Assembly: GCA_005778045.1 (NCBI GenBank)
Contig: SXKQ01000194.1
Coordinates: 1 to 25,002 of the forward strand
DNA: 25,002 nucleotides
Source: Planctomycetia bacterium
Lineage (GTDB): Bacteria; Planctomycetota; UBA1135; GCA-002686595
Direction: 5' to 3'
The notes beneath the pieces were generated by a model. It was not told the DNA's origin and did not search any database. It saw nothing but the letters and a program-made list of their open reading frames with translations. Below are positions 1 to 8,308 of the stretch, piece after piece. The position numbers and the translations under genes were made by a program. Position 1 is the first letter of the stretch. Every line of letters begins with the position of its first letter.

Positions 1-2
1 GC

Positions 3-617
3 AACGCCGAGGATGTGCGCCGCGCCGCCGCTGCCTGCCACGACCTCGCCAGCCTGCGCGCCGCGGTCGCGCGCTGCGAGGCCTGCGCGCTCGCGCGCAC
101 CCGCTCGCAGACGGTATTCGCCGACGGTCCGGAGCACGCCGAGCTCATGTTTGTCGGAGAGGCCCCGGGCGAGAGCGAAGACCGCCAAGGCATTCCTTTC
201 GTGGGTGAAGCCGGAAGACTCCTGACCGACATCATTGAAAAGGGCATGGGGCTGTCGCGCTCGAAGGTGGTCATCGCCAACGTGCTCAAGTGCCGTCCGC
301 CGGACAACCGCGACCCGTCCGCGGAGGAGACGCGCACCTGCACCCCGTGGCTCGACCGGCAGATCGAGCTCGTGAATCCCAAGGTCCTCGTGCCCCTCGG
401 CAAGCACGCCTCGAACCACTTGCTCGGGATCGCGGGCCCCGAACTGCGCTCGATGGGCTCCCTGCGCGAGCGCGTGCACGAGCACGGTGAGCGCAAACTG
501 GTCCCGACCTTCCATCCCTCCTACCTGCTGCGCACGCCGGAAGCGAAGAAGGACTGCTGGAAGGACATCCAGCTCGCCATGGGCCTGCTCGGACTCTCGC
601 CCCGGCGCAACGGCTGA
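3..617 (+). CDS. Uracil-DNA glycosylase, family 4 (Fe-S), 5'-truncated
   Basis: Removes uracil from DNA to start base excision repair in the cytoplasm. The frame is already open at the left edge (Asn-Ala-Glu-Asp-Val precede the GTG at 15), so the true start is probably upstream. Visible family marks: the first Fe-S cysteine pair CEAC (75-86); the uracil-pocket motif GEAPGESED starting near 156, followed by [10 protein letters not shown]; the third cysteine in [13 protein letters not shown]; the fourth in TCTPWL; and the catalytic-loop motif HPSYLLR near 512-532. All four cluster cysteines and both active-site motifs are present, so the enzyme should be functional. The C-terminus ([12 protein letters not shown]) is also typical of the family. 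It is not obviously linked to the secretin genes downstream, which have their own promoter candidate. Confidence 0.93.
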   Translation, partial: NAEDVRRAAAACHDLASLRAAVARCEACALARTRSQTVFADGPEHAELMFVGEAPGESEDRQGIPFVGEAGRLLTDIIEKGMGLSRSKVVIANVLKCRPPDNRDPSAEETRTCTPWLDRQIELVNPKVLVPLGKHASNHLLGIAGPELRSMGSLRERVHEHGERKLVPTFHPSYLLRTPEAKKDCWKDIQLAMGLLGLSPRRNG

Positions 618-1042
618 TCCCCTACGGGTAACCCGGGTCCCGCGCGGGGGTACGAGAGCCGCGCCGCGAGCGTTGCTTGCCAAGCGACTGACGAGCCGCA
701 CGCGCCGTTGACCCCTCCCAACCCCACCGCTATGCTCCCGCCCCTCTCTCGCCCCGTCTCCGGCCCTCGCGGCCGTGGCCGGAGCGAGTCCTGCGATGCG
801 CTGGTGCTCTCCCTGCCCTTCCTCCCGCGTGGAGTGAGCGGCTGCGGCAAGCCTCGCGCAGGGCAGGCCTCGGCGGGAGGCGAATGCGCCGCGCGTCGGC
901 ACAATCGCAACGGTCTCTAGAAGCATCGCATCGCAGTTCCGTCCCACGGCCGCCCCCGCGGTTCCCCCACTCACCCAGATCCTTCGCGGCCGTCGTCCCT
1001 GACAAAAGAGACGGCGAGCCCCGAGTCGAGGCTCCCACTTCC
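618..1042 (+). other. 425-bp intergenic leader before secretin 1
   Basis: No convincing gene is seen here. The stretch contains a good sigma-70-like promoter (708-736), which implies an untranslated leader of about 300 nt before the ATG at 1043. The leader holds an inverted repeat CCTGCCCT (812-819) / AGGGCAGG (860-867). A small hairpin GCCTC/GAGGC (867-871/877-881) follows directly, sharing G867 with the first repeat. Cytosine-rich tracts lie at about 713-765 and 943-976. The reading frame of secretin 1 is open back to 884, but that part (Arg/Ser/Pro-rich) looks non-coding and lacks a start with a ribosome site. Confidence 0.5.
708..736 (+). promoter_or_regulatory. Sigma-70-like promoter for secretin 1
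   Basis: A -35 element TTGACC (708-713) is separated by exactly 17 bp from a -10 element TATGCT (731-736). It is the best promoter match seen in the window. Transcription would start near 743, about 300 nt before the chosen start codon, giving an unusually long leader. It sits 90 bp after the uracil-DNA glycosylase stop. Confidence 0.6.
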
Positions 1043-3610
1043 ATGCGCTTGCGCTTCCTTTTCCTGCCGGCCTTCGCCCTCACCCTCGCCCCTGCGTGCC
1101 GGACGACCGAGACCAAGCTCGCGCCCGCGCCGAGCGAAGCGGCTCCGACCGTCGTCACGACCAACCCCGAGCCGGCCGCCCTCGCGGTGCAGGACGAACG
1201 CGCTGAGATCGAGCTGCGGCGCGACCGCGCCCAGTTCCTCGCCACCGAGTACCTCAGGGTCGGCGACAAGAAGCGCGACGAAGGCGACATCTCGGCCGCA
1301 CTGGCGCAGTACGCCAACGCGCTCGAAGTCGATCCGACCAGCGTGGCAGCGCGCGAGCGCCTTGGCCGCATGAAGGCGCTGCTCGGCGACAAGTACATGG
1401 ACATGGGCGAGCAGTTCCAGGACGCGAAGGAGCGCGAGATCGTGCGCCGCGCTCAGGCCCAGATGGCCGCCGAAGAAGCGGTCAGGCGCGCCGAGGCCGC
1501 CATGGCCCAGGGCCAGTACGAAGCGGCCGTCGCCGGCTTCCGCGAGGCCGAGTCGATCCTCGTGTGGCACCCGCTGATCGCCAAGGATTCGCTCGACGCG
1601 CGCATCATCGCCGCCCGCATGAACGATGCCCTCGACCAGCTCGAGGCCTCGCGCCAAGCGGAAGAGCAGTCGAAGAAGGCCGCCGCGGAAGCGGAAGCCG
1701 CCCGCAAGGAAGAGGACGTCCGCAATTACCGCGCGAACAAGCTTCGCACGCTGTTCCAGGACGCGAACTCGGCCTTCCTCGCCGACCAGTACTCGCAGGC
1801 CGAAGCTCTGTGCGAGCAGATCCTCCTCGACGACCCCAAGAACAGCGCCGCCACCAAGCTGCGCGACGCGGCCGCCCTCGCGCGCCACAACAAGACCGAG
1901 CGCGACACCCTCGCCCGCTACCGCGAGCAGTGGGTCCGCACGTTCGAGGAAGTGGACACGATGGACGTGCCCCAGACGACTCCGCTGGTCTTCGACGACC
2001 TGCGCCGCTGGGCCGAAGTGAACCGCCGCCAGCCGCTCGAGTTCACCGCCAAGGCCGCCGCCGCGAGCGCCGACACCAACGCGGTGCTCGAGCGCCTCTC
2101 GTCGGTGCGCTTCGCGCCGCGCTTCCGCACGGCCGACGGTGCCGGCGTGCCGCTTTCCGAGGTCGCGAGCTTCCTGCAAAACCTCACTGGCGTGAACTTC
2201 ATGGTCTCCGCCAAGGTGATGGAGGAGCTCGACGAGGAAGCCCAGCAGGTCGACATGGACCTGCCCGAGCGCAGCGTCCGCAACGTGCTCGAGATCATCG
2301 TCGAGACCCACGAGAACCTGCGCTGGAAGGTGCAGGACGGCGTGGTGAAGTTCGTCACGAAGGAAGAGACCTTCGGCAACCAGATCCTGAAGATGTACGA
2401 GGTCCGGGACATCATCCACCCGATCCCGTCCTTCCCCGGCCGCGAGATCAACATCGCCCCCTCGGGCGGTCTCGAGCAGCCGGAAGAGGAAGTCGAGGAG
2501 CGCGAGGGCCTCGTGGTCACCTCCGACGCCCTCGAGGCGCTGGTGCGCGACAACGTCGCCGCCGACAGCTGGAACGAAGACCCGCTGAACTCGGTGCGCA
2601 TCACCGACGCCGGCACGATGGTCGTCAATCAGACCCCGGACGTGCAGGAGCAGGTCAAGAAGCTGCTCGACGACCTGCGCGAAGCGACCGGCATCATGGT
2701 CGACATTCAGGCGCGCTTCCTGCGCGTCGAGGACAACTTCCTCGAAGACATCGGCATCGACTTCCGCGGCCTCGGCCAGCCGGGCCTCGGCACCAACACG
2801 TTCATCAACGACTTCGGTGACGCCTCGACTCAGGCCGACCTCGGCAAGGAAATCGGCCAAGGCAACGACCTCGGCGCGTTCTACGACGACGGTCAGGACG
2901 GCGACCTGCGCACGCGCGTCGAGAATCTCTACGACGTCAGCCTCGGCAACGCCGACGTGCTGCAGGCCACCGGCGGCCTCTCGTTCTCGTGGGCCTACCT
3001 CAGCGACCTCCAGATGCAGATGGTGTTGCGCGCCGTCTCGAAGTCGGAGCGCCGCGAGATCGTCACGAGCCCCAAGGTGCTGGTGTTCAACACGGCGCGC
3101 GCAAACCTCTCGGTGATGAACCAGGTCGCCTACGTGCAGGACTTCGACGTCGAGATCGCGCAGGCGGCCTCGATCGCCGACCCGATCGTCGAGACCGTGC
3201 AGGACGGCGTCGTGCTCGACGTGCGCCCGGTGGTCTCGGCCGACCGCCGCTTCATCATGATGGAGCTGCGTCCGACCGTGGCGACCCTGCGCCGCCCGAT
3301 CCGCGAAGTGGCCACCACCCTCGGCAGCCAGAACGCGGTCACGATCCAGCTGCCGGAGATCGACATTCAGCGCGTACGCACGACTGTCCCGATGCCCGAT
3401 GGCGGCACCGTGATGCTCGGCGGCCTCAAGATCAGCGAGAAGCAGGACCTGCGCTCGGGCATCCCGATCATCAACAAGATCCCGCTCGTGCGCTTCCTGT
3501 TCGATCGTCAGGGCACCTACGCGGCGAACCAGAAGCTCCTGATCCTCGTGACGGCCAACATCGTGATTCCCGAGGAGCGCGAGCCGCTGCCGTCGCAGCT
3601 CGGCGAGTGA
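1043..3610 (+). CDS. TPR-secretin lipoprotein (secretin 1)
   Basis: Predicted outer-membrane secretin subunit, 855 aa, which would multimerise into a gated channel. ATG 1043 is chosen because it opens a signal peptide ending at Cys19 (LTLAPAC, a loose lipobox), so the protein is probably lipid-anchored. In order: TPR-like helices about 60-110 and 140-185; a charged coiled coil about 195-235; another TPR about 235-280; an STN/N0-like domain about 370-440 (around FLQNLTGVNFMVS); an N1 KH-like domain about 490-550 ending TPDVQEQVKKLLDDLR; and the secretin C domain from about 550. The C domain shows GVVLDVRP near 722 and PDGGTVMLGGLK near 786, both secretin hallmarks. The segment between the first C-domain strands is a long acidic/glycine insertion (about 585-640). 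Secretin 2 (10614-13214) is a paralogue. There is no T2SS or pilus ATPase nearby, so calling it GspD or PilQ would be over-specific. Confidence 0.88.
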   Translation: MRLRFLFLPAFALTLAPACRTTETKLAPAPSEAAPTVVTTNPEPAALAVQDERAEIELRRDRAQFLATEYLRVGDKKRDEGDISAALAQYANALEVDPTSVAARERLGRMKALLGDKYMDMGEQFQDAKEREIVRRAQAQMAAEEAVRRAEAAMAQGQYEAAVAGFREAESILVWHPLIAKDSLDARIIAARMNDALDQLEASRQAEEQSKKAAAEAEAARKEEDVRNYRANKLRTLFQDANSAFLADQYSQAEALCEQILLDDPKNSAATKLRDAAALARHNKTERDTLARYREQWVRTFEEVDTMDVPQTTPLVFDDLRRWAEVNRRQPLEFTAKAAAASADTNAVLERLSSVRFAPRFRTADGAGVPLSEVASFLQNLTGVNFMVSAKVMEELDEEAQQVDMDLPERSVRNVLEIIVETHENLRWKVQDGVVKFVTKEETFGNQILKMYEVRDIIHPIPSFPGREINIAPSGGLEQPEEEVEEREGLVVTSDALEALVRDNVAADSWNEDPLNSVRITDAGTMVVNQTPDVQEQVKKLLDDLREATGIMVDIQARFLRVEDNFLEDIGIDFRGLGQPGLGTNTFINDFGDASTQADLGKEIGQGNDLGAFYDDGQDGDLRTRVENLYDVSLGNADVLQATGGLSFSWAYLSDLQMQMVLRAVSKSERREIVTSPKVLVFNTARANLSVMNQVAYVQDFDVEIAQAASIADPIVETVQDGVVLDVRPVVSADRRFIMMELRPTVATLRRPIREVATTLGSQNAVTIQLPEIDIQRVRTTVPMPDGGTVMLGGLKISEKQDLRSGIPIINKIPLVRFLFDRQGTYAANQKLLILVTANIVIPEEREPLPSQLGE

Positions 3611-3637
3611 ACCGATCCGCAGCCTCTGCGCCCCCTT

Positions 3638-3678
3638 CCGCGGGCCCGTCGCGCTCTGCGCGGCGGGCCCGCGGCCTT
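3638..3678 (+). terminator. Hairpin terminator after secretin 1
   Basis: A perfect 11-bp inverted repeat, CCGCGGGCCCG (3638-3648) and CGGGCCCGCGG (3664-3674), with a 15-nt loop, is followed by CCTTTGG. It starts 27 bp after the secretin stop. The T tract is short, so intrinsic termination may be weak, but the stem is very stable. Confidence 0.62.
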
Positions 3679-4037
3679 TGGCGGGCAGCGTCTCCACCAC
3701 GGCACTTCGCGCCCGTTTTCTAGACAATTTTCGGACTCCTTGCATCTCGCTCGGGCGCGAGAGTTTCGTACCATCCGCGCTCCTTGGGTCCGCTCGACGC
3801 CTGCCCGTGAGGCGCCGCGAGGACCGGCGGCGAACGGGGACCTTCCCGCGTGGCAGGTCCGCGTCCTCCGCTGCAAGAAACTGCGTAGCCTGTTCCAGGG
3901 CCGCGCGGTATTCGTGCCCAAGGTGCACTCTGTCCGCGGCGGGTCCGCGAGCGGCGTGCACCGCAACGGGCCCGAGCCGCGTTGACCTATCCCGGGACGG
4001 CGTCCGCCCCCGCCCCCATCCCACCCCGATCCCGCCC
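3679..4037 (+). other. Intergenic region, possible structured leader or small RNA
   Basis: No supported gene. An AT-rich patch (TTTTCTAGACAATTTT, 3716-3731) stands out in otherwise GC-rich DNA. After it come three local hairpins: TCTCGC/GCGAGA (3745-3750/3757-3762); a nested pair GAGGAC/GTCCTC (3819-3824/3863-3868) around GGACC/GGTCC (3838-3842/3856-3860); and GGTGCAC/GTGCACC (3922-3928/3956-3962) around CGCGG/CCGCG (3935-3939/3945-3949). GCTCGGGC (3749-3756) could alternatively pair with GCCCGAGC (3970-3977), which would close the whole region. In GC-rich DNA some of this pairing is expected by chance. A TTGACC at 3982-3987 has no matching -10. The last 40 bases before the next ATG are cytosine-rich. 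Confidence 0.35.
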
Positions 4038-6935
4038 ATGCGTCGTTCCCTGTCGTTCGGACTGGTCTTCGCCTTCTCCACGGCCACGCTCTTCGGGCAG
4101 AAGAGCGAATCCGAGCAACGCGCGGACATCGCCTTCGCCAAGGGGCTCGCGGAGCTCGGCTTCATCGAACTCTCCGAAAAGGTGCTGCGCGGCGTCGAGT
4201 CGAGCGGCCTCTCGGCCAAGCTGACCGAGGAAGTGGCGCTGCTGCGCTGCGACGCGCTGTACGACGCGGCCAAGGCGGACCAGACCAAGCGCGAGGAGTT
4301 ACTGAAGAAGGCCGTCGAGGCCTATCAAGCGTTCCTCGACAAGTACAAGGCCTTCGGGGATCCGGAGATCGTGATCCGCGCCCAGGCGCGCACGGTCGAG
4401 GTCGACAGCGCCTACGCGCGCGTGATCTCGGCCTCGATGGCGGACCTAGTCGGCGACGAGCTGACGCAGAAGCGCACGGCGATGCGCACGTTCCTCGAGT
4501 CCGCGGCCGGTCGCGTCAACGACCTGATCCGCGAGCAGGAAGAGCTCGCCAAGGAAGGCTCGGGTGGCGACGGCGCCCAGAGGCGCCTGTTCGAGCTGCT
4601 GCTCAACGGCGCCGACCTCAACCTGCAGCTCGCGCAGGTGCAGGAAGTGGCCACGACCTTCTCGGTGGCCGAGAAGATGTACGTCAAGCTCAGCGACACC
4701 GCGGGCGAAGGCACGCCGTGGAGCCTGCGCGCCTACATTGGCATCGGCGACGTCTACGCCGCGCAGGCCGCGCGCGAGGACGACTTCAAGTCCGCCGCCA
4801 AGCTCTATCAGGAGGCCGCGAGCTACTACGAGTTCGCGGTCAACTTCTCGATCCCGCGCGACCTCGCAGCGTGGAAGGAAGCCTCCGAGCAGATGCAGCA
4901 ACCGGAGAAGCAGAGCCGCTTCCTGTTCCTGCAGCTCGGCACGCCGGGACTGGTCAAGTCGAGCATCGCCGCCGGCGACAACGAGGCCGCGCTCGAGTGG
5001 GCGCTGCACTTCGTCAACACGTGGAGGCGCGAAGGCCTCGAGCTCACGCCGCCGCAGGGCTACATGGCGCTGCTCGACGTGACGCAGGCGCTCGTGAGCG
5101 CCGGTGGATTCCTCGGCGGCAACCCGGCCGCAGGCGACCTGCGCTGGTTCGAGAGCCAAGAAGCGCTCGCCGCCGCGAGCCTGCCCAAGAAGAACCAGCG
5201 CTCGGCGCTCGACTTCGCGCTCTCGCTGGCGCAGGAAGTCTCGGCCGAGAACAAGGGCAACAACCTGCAGGTGCGCGCCCAGCGCGCGATCGGCGAGATC
5301 ATCGCGCGCCCGGGCGTGAAGGTCGACCCGAGCGTGCTGATGGATGCCGCCAAGGGCGAGTTCAACGCGCAGAACTGGAGCGCCTCGATCGAGGCCTTCA
5401 AGCGCGTCGTGAGCGCCCTCGAAAGCTCGGATCTCGCCACTCGTCAGGAACGCATGCCCGAGATGCTCTGGCACATCGCGCGCTCTTACCAGCGCATGGA
5501 CCGCGTGCTCGAGGCCTCCGCCGTCTACGAGCAGGCCCTCGAGAGCTGGTCGGGTGACCCGAAGTTCGACGGCGAGAGCGCCAAGGGCTTCTACGACTGC
5601 GCGCAGCTACTCAAGCGCACGATCAAGGGCGACAGCGCCATCGATGCGCTCGCCACCCGCGCGGACGATGCGCTCAAGCGCGCCGCGAGCGGCACCGGCA
5701 AGGGCGAGGACATCAAGTTCCGCGACGCCGAGAAGCTGTATGCCGACAACAAGTTCGAGGAGGCCCGCGCAGCCTACGCGGGCGTCGGCTCCGGCGCGGA
5801 AAACTACGAGAAGGCCAAGGTCAACCTCGGTGTGTGCGAGTTCAAGCTCAAGCGCTACCCGGAGGCCATCGCCGCGCTGCAGGGCTACCTCAACACGTAC
5901 CTAAAGAGCTCCGACGCGGCGACCACCGACGCACGCCGTCTCGCGCGCCGCAAGGAAGCGACCGCCAACGCGCGCTTCTACTGGGGCCTCGCCGAGTTCG
6001 AAGTCGCCAACGGTGGCGCGAACTCATGGCAGAAGGTGGTCGACGTGCTCGGCACGTTCCAGATTGACTTCCCCGAGCAGAACCAGCTCGCCCCCGCGGC
6101 CATGTACCGCGTGTTGATCTCCTACGGCCACCTGAACCAGCAGGACAAGGTCAAGTCGCTGCTCGGGCTGATGCTCTCGAGCTTCCCCGACAACCGCTGG
6201 ACCGGCAGTGCGGCCACCGAGTCGTACAAGATGCTCAGGAGCACCTTCGACGCCGAGAAGGACAGCGCGAAGAAGCCCGCCATCGAGCGCGAGATGGCGG
6301 AGAACCTGCAGGTGCTCAACCGCACCAGCCCGAAGCCCAACTTCGACAACATGCGCGCCGAGTCGCGCCACTGGATGAACCTCTCGGAGTGGGCCACGGC
6401 CGAGGAACTGCTCAAGCGCATGCAGGCGCAGTTCGGCGCGGAGGCCAAGCACGCCGAGGACATGCAGAAGCGCGCGCTCCCCGACCTCGGCGAGGCGCAG
6501 CTGCGCCAGAAAAAGGTCCCGGACGCCTTCGCGACGCTCAAGCCGCTCGTGATGGACGAGAAGATACGCGCCGCCAAGGGCACGGCTTATGACTTTGCGC
6601 AGGCCGCCGCCGGCTGGCTCGAGGTGCAGGGCAACAAGGTGATCGAGAACGCGGGCGCCGCCACCACCGCCGCCGACTTCGAGTTCGCCGTCAAGGCCAT
6701 CAACCAGCTCACCGACGCCTCCGAGAAGTGGGCCGCCGAGTGGTACGGCTTCAAGGCCCAGCAGATCTACACCTACCTGCGCTTCGCGGCCGTCGACGGC
6801 AAGCGCATGGACACCGCTCGCTCGCTGATGGGTCCGATGAACACCCAGCTCGGCGGCGGCACCCAGTTCAAGGCCGAAGGCATGACCGAGGACAACCGCC
6901 AGCGCTACCTGTGGCTGGTTCAGAAGGTGAAGTGA
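4038..6935 (+). CDS. Large exported TPR-repeat protein
   Basis: 965-aa protein. The frame is open back to 3678, but ATG 4038 is chosen because it starts a clear signal peptide (RR, then a hydrophobic stretch to TLFGQ at about residue 21). The rest is almost entirely alpha-helical repeats of TPR type, with recognisable units such as RPGVKV...FNAQNWSASIEAFKRVV and MLWHIARSYQRMDRVLEASA in the middle, and KVNLGVCEFKLKRYPEAIAA further on. I see no catalytic motif, no transmembrane helix after the signal and no lipobox cysteine. It is best read as a periplasmic scaffold. It lies between secretin 1 and the second TPR protein and is followed after 72 bp by that gene, suggesting a shared job around the secretin/ExbB machine. 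The exact function is unknown. No Shine-Dalgarno is visible before the ATG. Confidence 0.82.
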   Translation: MRRSLSFGLVFAFSTATLFGQKSESEQRADIAFAKGLAELGFIELSEKVLRGVESSGLSAKLTEEVALLRCDALYDAAKADQTKREELLKKAVEAYQAFLDKYKAFGDPEIVIRAQARTVEVDSAYARVISASMADLVGDELTQKRTAMRTFLESAAGRVNDLIREQEELAKEGSGGDGAQRRLFELLLNGADLNLQLAQVQEVATTFSVAEKMYVKLSDTAGEGTPWSLRAYIGIGDVYAAQAAREDDFKSAAKLYQEAASYYEFAVNFSIPRDLAAWKEASEQMQQPEKQSRFLFLQLGTPGLVKSSIAAGDNEAALEWALHFVNTWRREGLELTPPQGYMALLDVTQALVSAGGFLGGNPAAGDLRWFESQEALAAASLPKKNQRSALDFALSLAQEVSAENKGNNLQVRAQRAIGEIIARPGVKVDPSVLMDAAKGEFNAQNWSASIEAFKRVVSALESSDLATRQERMPEMLWHIARSYQRMDRVLEASAVYEQALESWSGDPKFDGESAKGFYDCAQLLKRTIKGDSAIDALATRADDALKRAASGTGKGEDIKFRDAEKLYADNKFEEARAAYAGVGSGAENYEKAKVNLGVCEFKLKRYPEAIAALQGYLNTYLKSSDAATTDARRLARRKEATANARFYWGLAEFEVANGGANSWQKVVDVLGTFQIDFPEQNQLAPAAMYRVLISYGHLNQQDKVKSLLGLMLSSFPDNRWTGSAATESYKMLRSTFDAEKDSAKKPAIEREMAENLQVLNRTSPKPNFDNMRAESRHWMNLSEWATAEELLKRMQAQFGAEAKHAEDMQKRALPDLGEAQLRQKKVPDAFATLKPLVMDEKIRAAKGTAYDFAQAAAGWLEVQGNKVIENAGAATTAADFEFAVKAINQLTDASEKWAAEWYGFKAQQIYTYLRFAAVDGKRMDTARSLMGPMNTQLGGGTQFKAEGMTEDNRQRYLWLVQKVK

Positions 6936-6966
6936 GCGCGCCGCGCGCCTTCAGGACCTCTCCCCG

Positions 6967-6994
6967 TTGTGAGCCCCCGCACCCCCGCTAGAAT
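6967..6994 (+). promoter_or_regulatory. Candidate promoter with near-leaderless start
   Basis: TTGTGA (6967-6972), 16 bp, then TAGAAT (6989-6994, five of six bases matching the -10 consensus). The expected start of transcription (about 7001) is only about 7 nt before the ATG at 7008. No Shine-Dalgarno is present in that interval, so the message would be nearly leaderless. Confidence 0.42.
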
Positions 6995-7007
6995 CCCCGA
7001 GCTTTCC

Positions 7008-8162
7008 ATGCGCCGCACCGCCGCCACACTCGCGCTCTTCCTGCTCGCTGCCCTCCCCTCGTCCGCGTCCTCCGAAGGTGGTCGCCCCGATCAGGTCTAC
7101 GTGAAGAGCAAGCGCGACGGCTCGGTGAGCATGGTCACGGGCGTGGTCCAGCGCTACGAGCTCGGCAAGGTGACCGTCGCGGTGGGCTCCAAGGAGAACA
7201 ACTACGACTCGCTGCAGGTGCAGAGCGTCGAGTGGGGCGACGTGCCGCCCTCCTTCCGCGAGGGGCACGCCTACGCCCAGCGCGGCGCGTGGGCCGACGC
7301 CGCCAAGAGCTTCCGCGTGGCCGCGGGCGACGCCAGCGCCCGCGACGTGGTCAAGGCCGCTGCCAAGCGCCAGCTCGCCGAGGCGCTTCTGAAGAGCGGC
7401 AGCGAGGACTCTGCGCGCTTCACGGAAGCGGCGATCGAGGCTCAGGGCTACCTCGCGGCCTTCGCTCAGAATGCCGACGTTCCCGACGTGCGCTTGCTGC
7501 ACGCCCGAGCCCTATGGCTCTCGGGCAAGCCAGCCGAGGCCGGCGCGGCGTACCGCGGCGTGCACGCGGAGTTCAAGGCCGACGCCACGGCCGCGGGCTA
7601 CGAGCCGCTGCTGTGCCTCGAGGCCGGGATGCTCGCCGCCCGCTCCCTGCTCGACGTCAAGGACACCCTCGGTGCCCGCGAGGTATACGCCGCCCTCGAA
7701 AGTCAGGTCGGCCCGCTGCTCGCCGCCGCCGGCGACAGCCCCCAGAAGCCGGGCCTGCACGCCATCGCCGACGAGGCCGCCCTCGGCCAAGGCTTCGTCG
7801 ACCTCGCCGGAGGTCAAGCTAAGCAGGCGCTCAGCTTCTTCCAGAGCCGTGTCGGCGCGCTCAAGCCCGACTCGACGCCCTCCGCACGCTTCGCCGCTCA
7901 GCTCGGTCTCGGCGAGGCCCTGCTCGCGGAGAACAAGCCGCGCGAAGCGAGCCTGATGCTCGCCAAGGTGAGCAGCCTCGAGTGCGGCGACCGCGACCGC
8001 GCCCTGCGGGCCACCGTCAAGCTGGCGGAGGCCTACTCGAAGCTCCCCGACGCCGACGCACGCGCTCAGGCCTGCGCCCGCGTGAAGGACGTGATCAAAA
8101 GCGGCGGAGACTCCCCGGCTTCCATCCGCGCGCGCCAACTCGCCAAGGAGCTCGGCTGCTAG
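7008..8162 (+). CDS. Exported TPR-repeat protein with N-terminal beta domain
   Basis: 384 aa. ATG 7008 is preferred over an upstream in-frame start (6969) because it begins a clean signal peptide (RRTAATLALFLLAALPSSAS). After cleavage comes a short domain predicted to be beta-rich (about 25-75: DQVYVKSKRDGSVSMVTG, then GKVTVAV and SVEWGDVPPSF). TPR-like helical repeats then run to the end (FREGHAYAQRGAWADAAKSF, LLHARALWLSGKPAEAGAAY, AQLGLGEALLAENKPREASL). The protein ends in a cysteine. There are no enzymatic motifs. It follows the large TPR protein by 72 bp and precedes the ExbB/ExbD motor genes by 146 bp. A periplasmic adaptor between motor and secretin is a reasonable inference but is not shown by the sequence. 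Confidence 0.8.
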   Translation: MRRTAATLALFLLAALPSSASSEGGRPDQVYVKSKRDGSVSMVTGVVQRYELGKVTVAVGSKENNYDSLQVQSVEWGDVPPSFREGHAYAQRGAWADAAKSFRVAAGDASARDVVKAAAKRQLAEALLKSGSEDSARFTEAAIEAQGYLAAFAQNADVPDVRLLHARALWLSGKPAEAGAAYRGVHAEFKADATAAGYEPLLCLEAGMLAARSLLDVKDTLGAREVYAALESQVGPLLAAAGDSPQKPGLHAIADEAALGQGFVDLAGGQAKQALSFFQSRVGALKPDSTPSARFAAQLGLGEALLAENKPREASLMLAKVSSLECGDRDRALRATVKLAEAYSKLPDADARAQACARVKDVIKSGGDSPASIRARQLAKELGC

Positions 8163-8173
8163 AGCGTCAGGGC

Positions 8174-8182
8174 TGCTAAGCT
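8174..8182 (+). promoter_or_regulatory. Weak extended -10 candidate for motor operon
   Basis: TG-C-TAAGCT just after the TPR gene stop. There is no convincing -35. It would give a leader of about 120 nt that is strongly pyrimidine-rich (by hand count about 70 of 90 bases at 8201-8290). Confidence 0.2.
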
Positions 8183-8293
8183 CTCGACCCCATCGCGCTG
8201 CCCCTCCCCTGCTTCGCATCCCCCCTTTCGCTCAGGCGCTGCCTCGACAAGGGTCCCACCTCTACTTCTTCTCTCTCTCCCCCATCATCTCTT

Positions 8294-8298
8294 AGGAG
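8294..8298 (+). promoter_or_regulatory. Shine-Dalgarno of exbB-like gene
   Basis: AGGAG, 10 nt before ATG 8309. It fixes the start and contrasts with the neighbouring TPR and secretin genes, which lack clear sites. Confidence 0.7.
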
Positions 8299-8308
8299 TC
8301 CCCGGGTC

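Noticed and set aside
15..17. GTG at 15 as the start of the uracil-DNA glycosylase
   Set aside because: The frame is open to the window edge and family members usually have more residues before the first Fe-S cysteine, so the gene more likely begins upstream.
630..655. Terminator after the uracil-DNA glycosylase
   Set aside because: Only short GC palindromes (ACCCGGGT, CCCGCGCGGG) without a T tract; not enough to call.
708..920. Small open frame in the leader of secretin 1
   Set aside because: It begins inside the promoter, has no ribosome site and encodes Pro/Arg/Ser-rich sequence with no similarity that I recognise.
971..4288. Very long minus-strand open frame opposite secretin 1
   Set aside because: It is made of His/Arg/Glu/Val-rich shadow sequence typical of the antisense of high-GC coding DNA. 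It crosses a terminator and a promoter, and the plus-strand secretin has clear domains.
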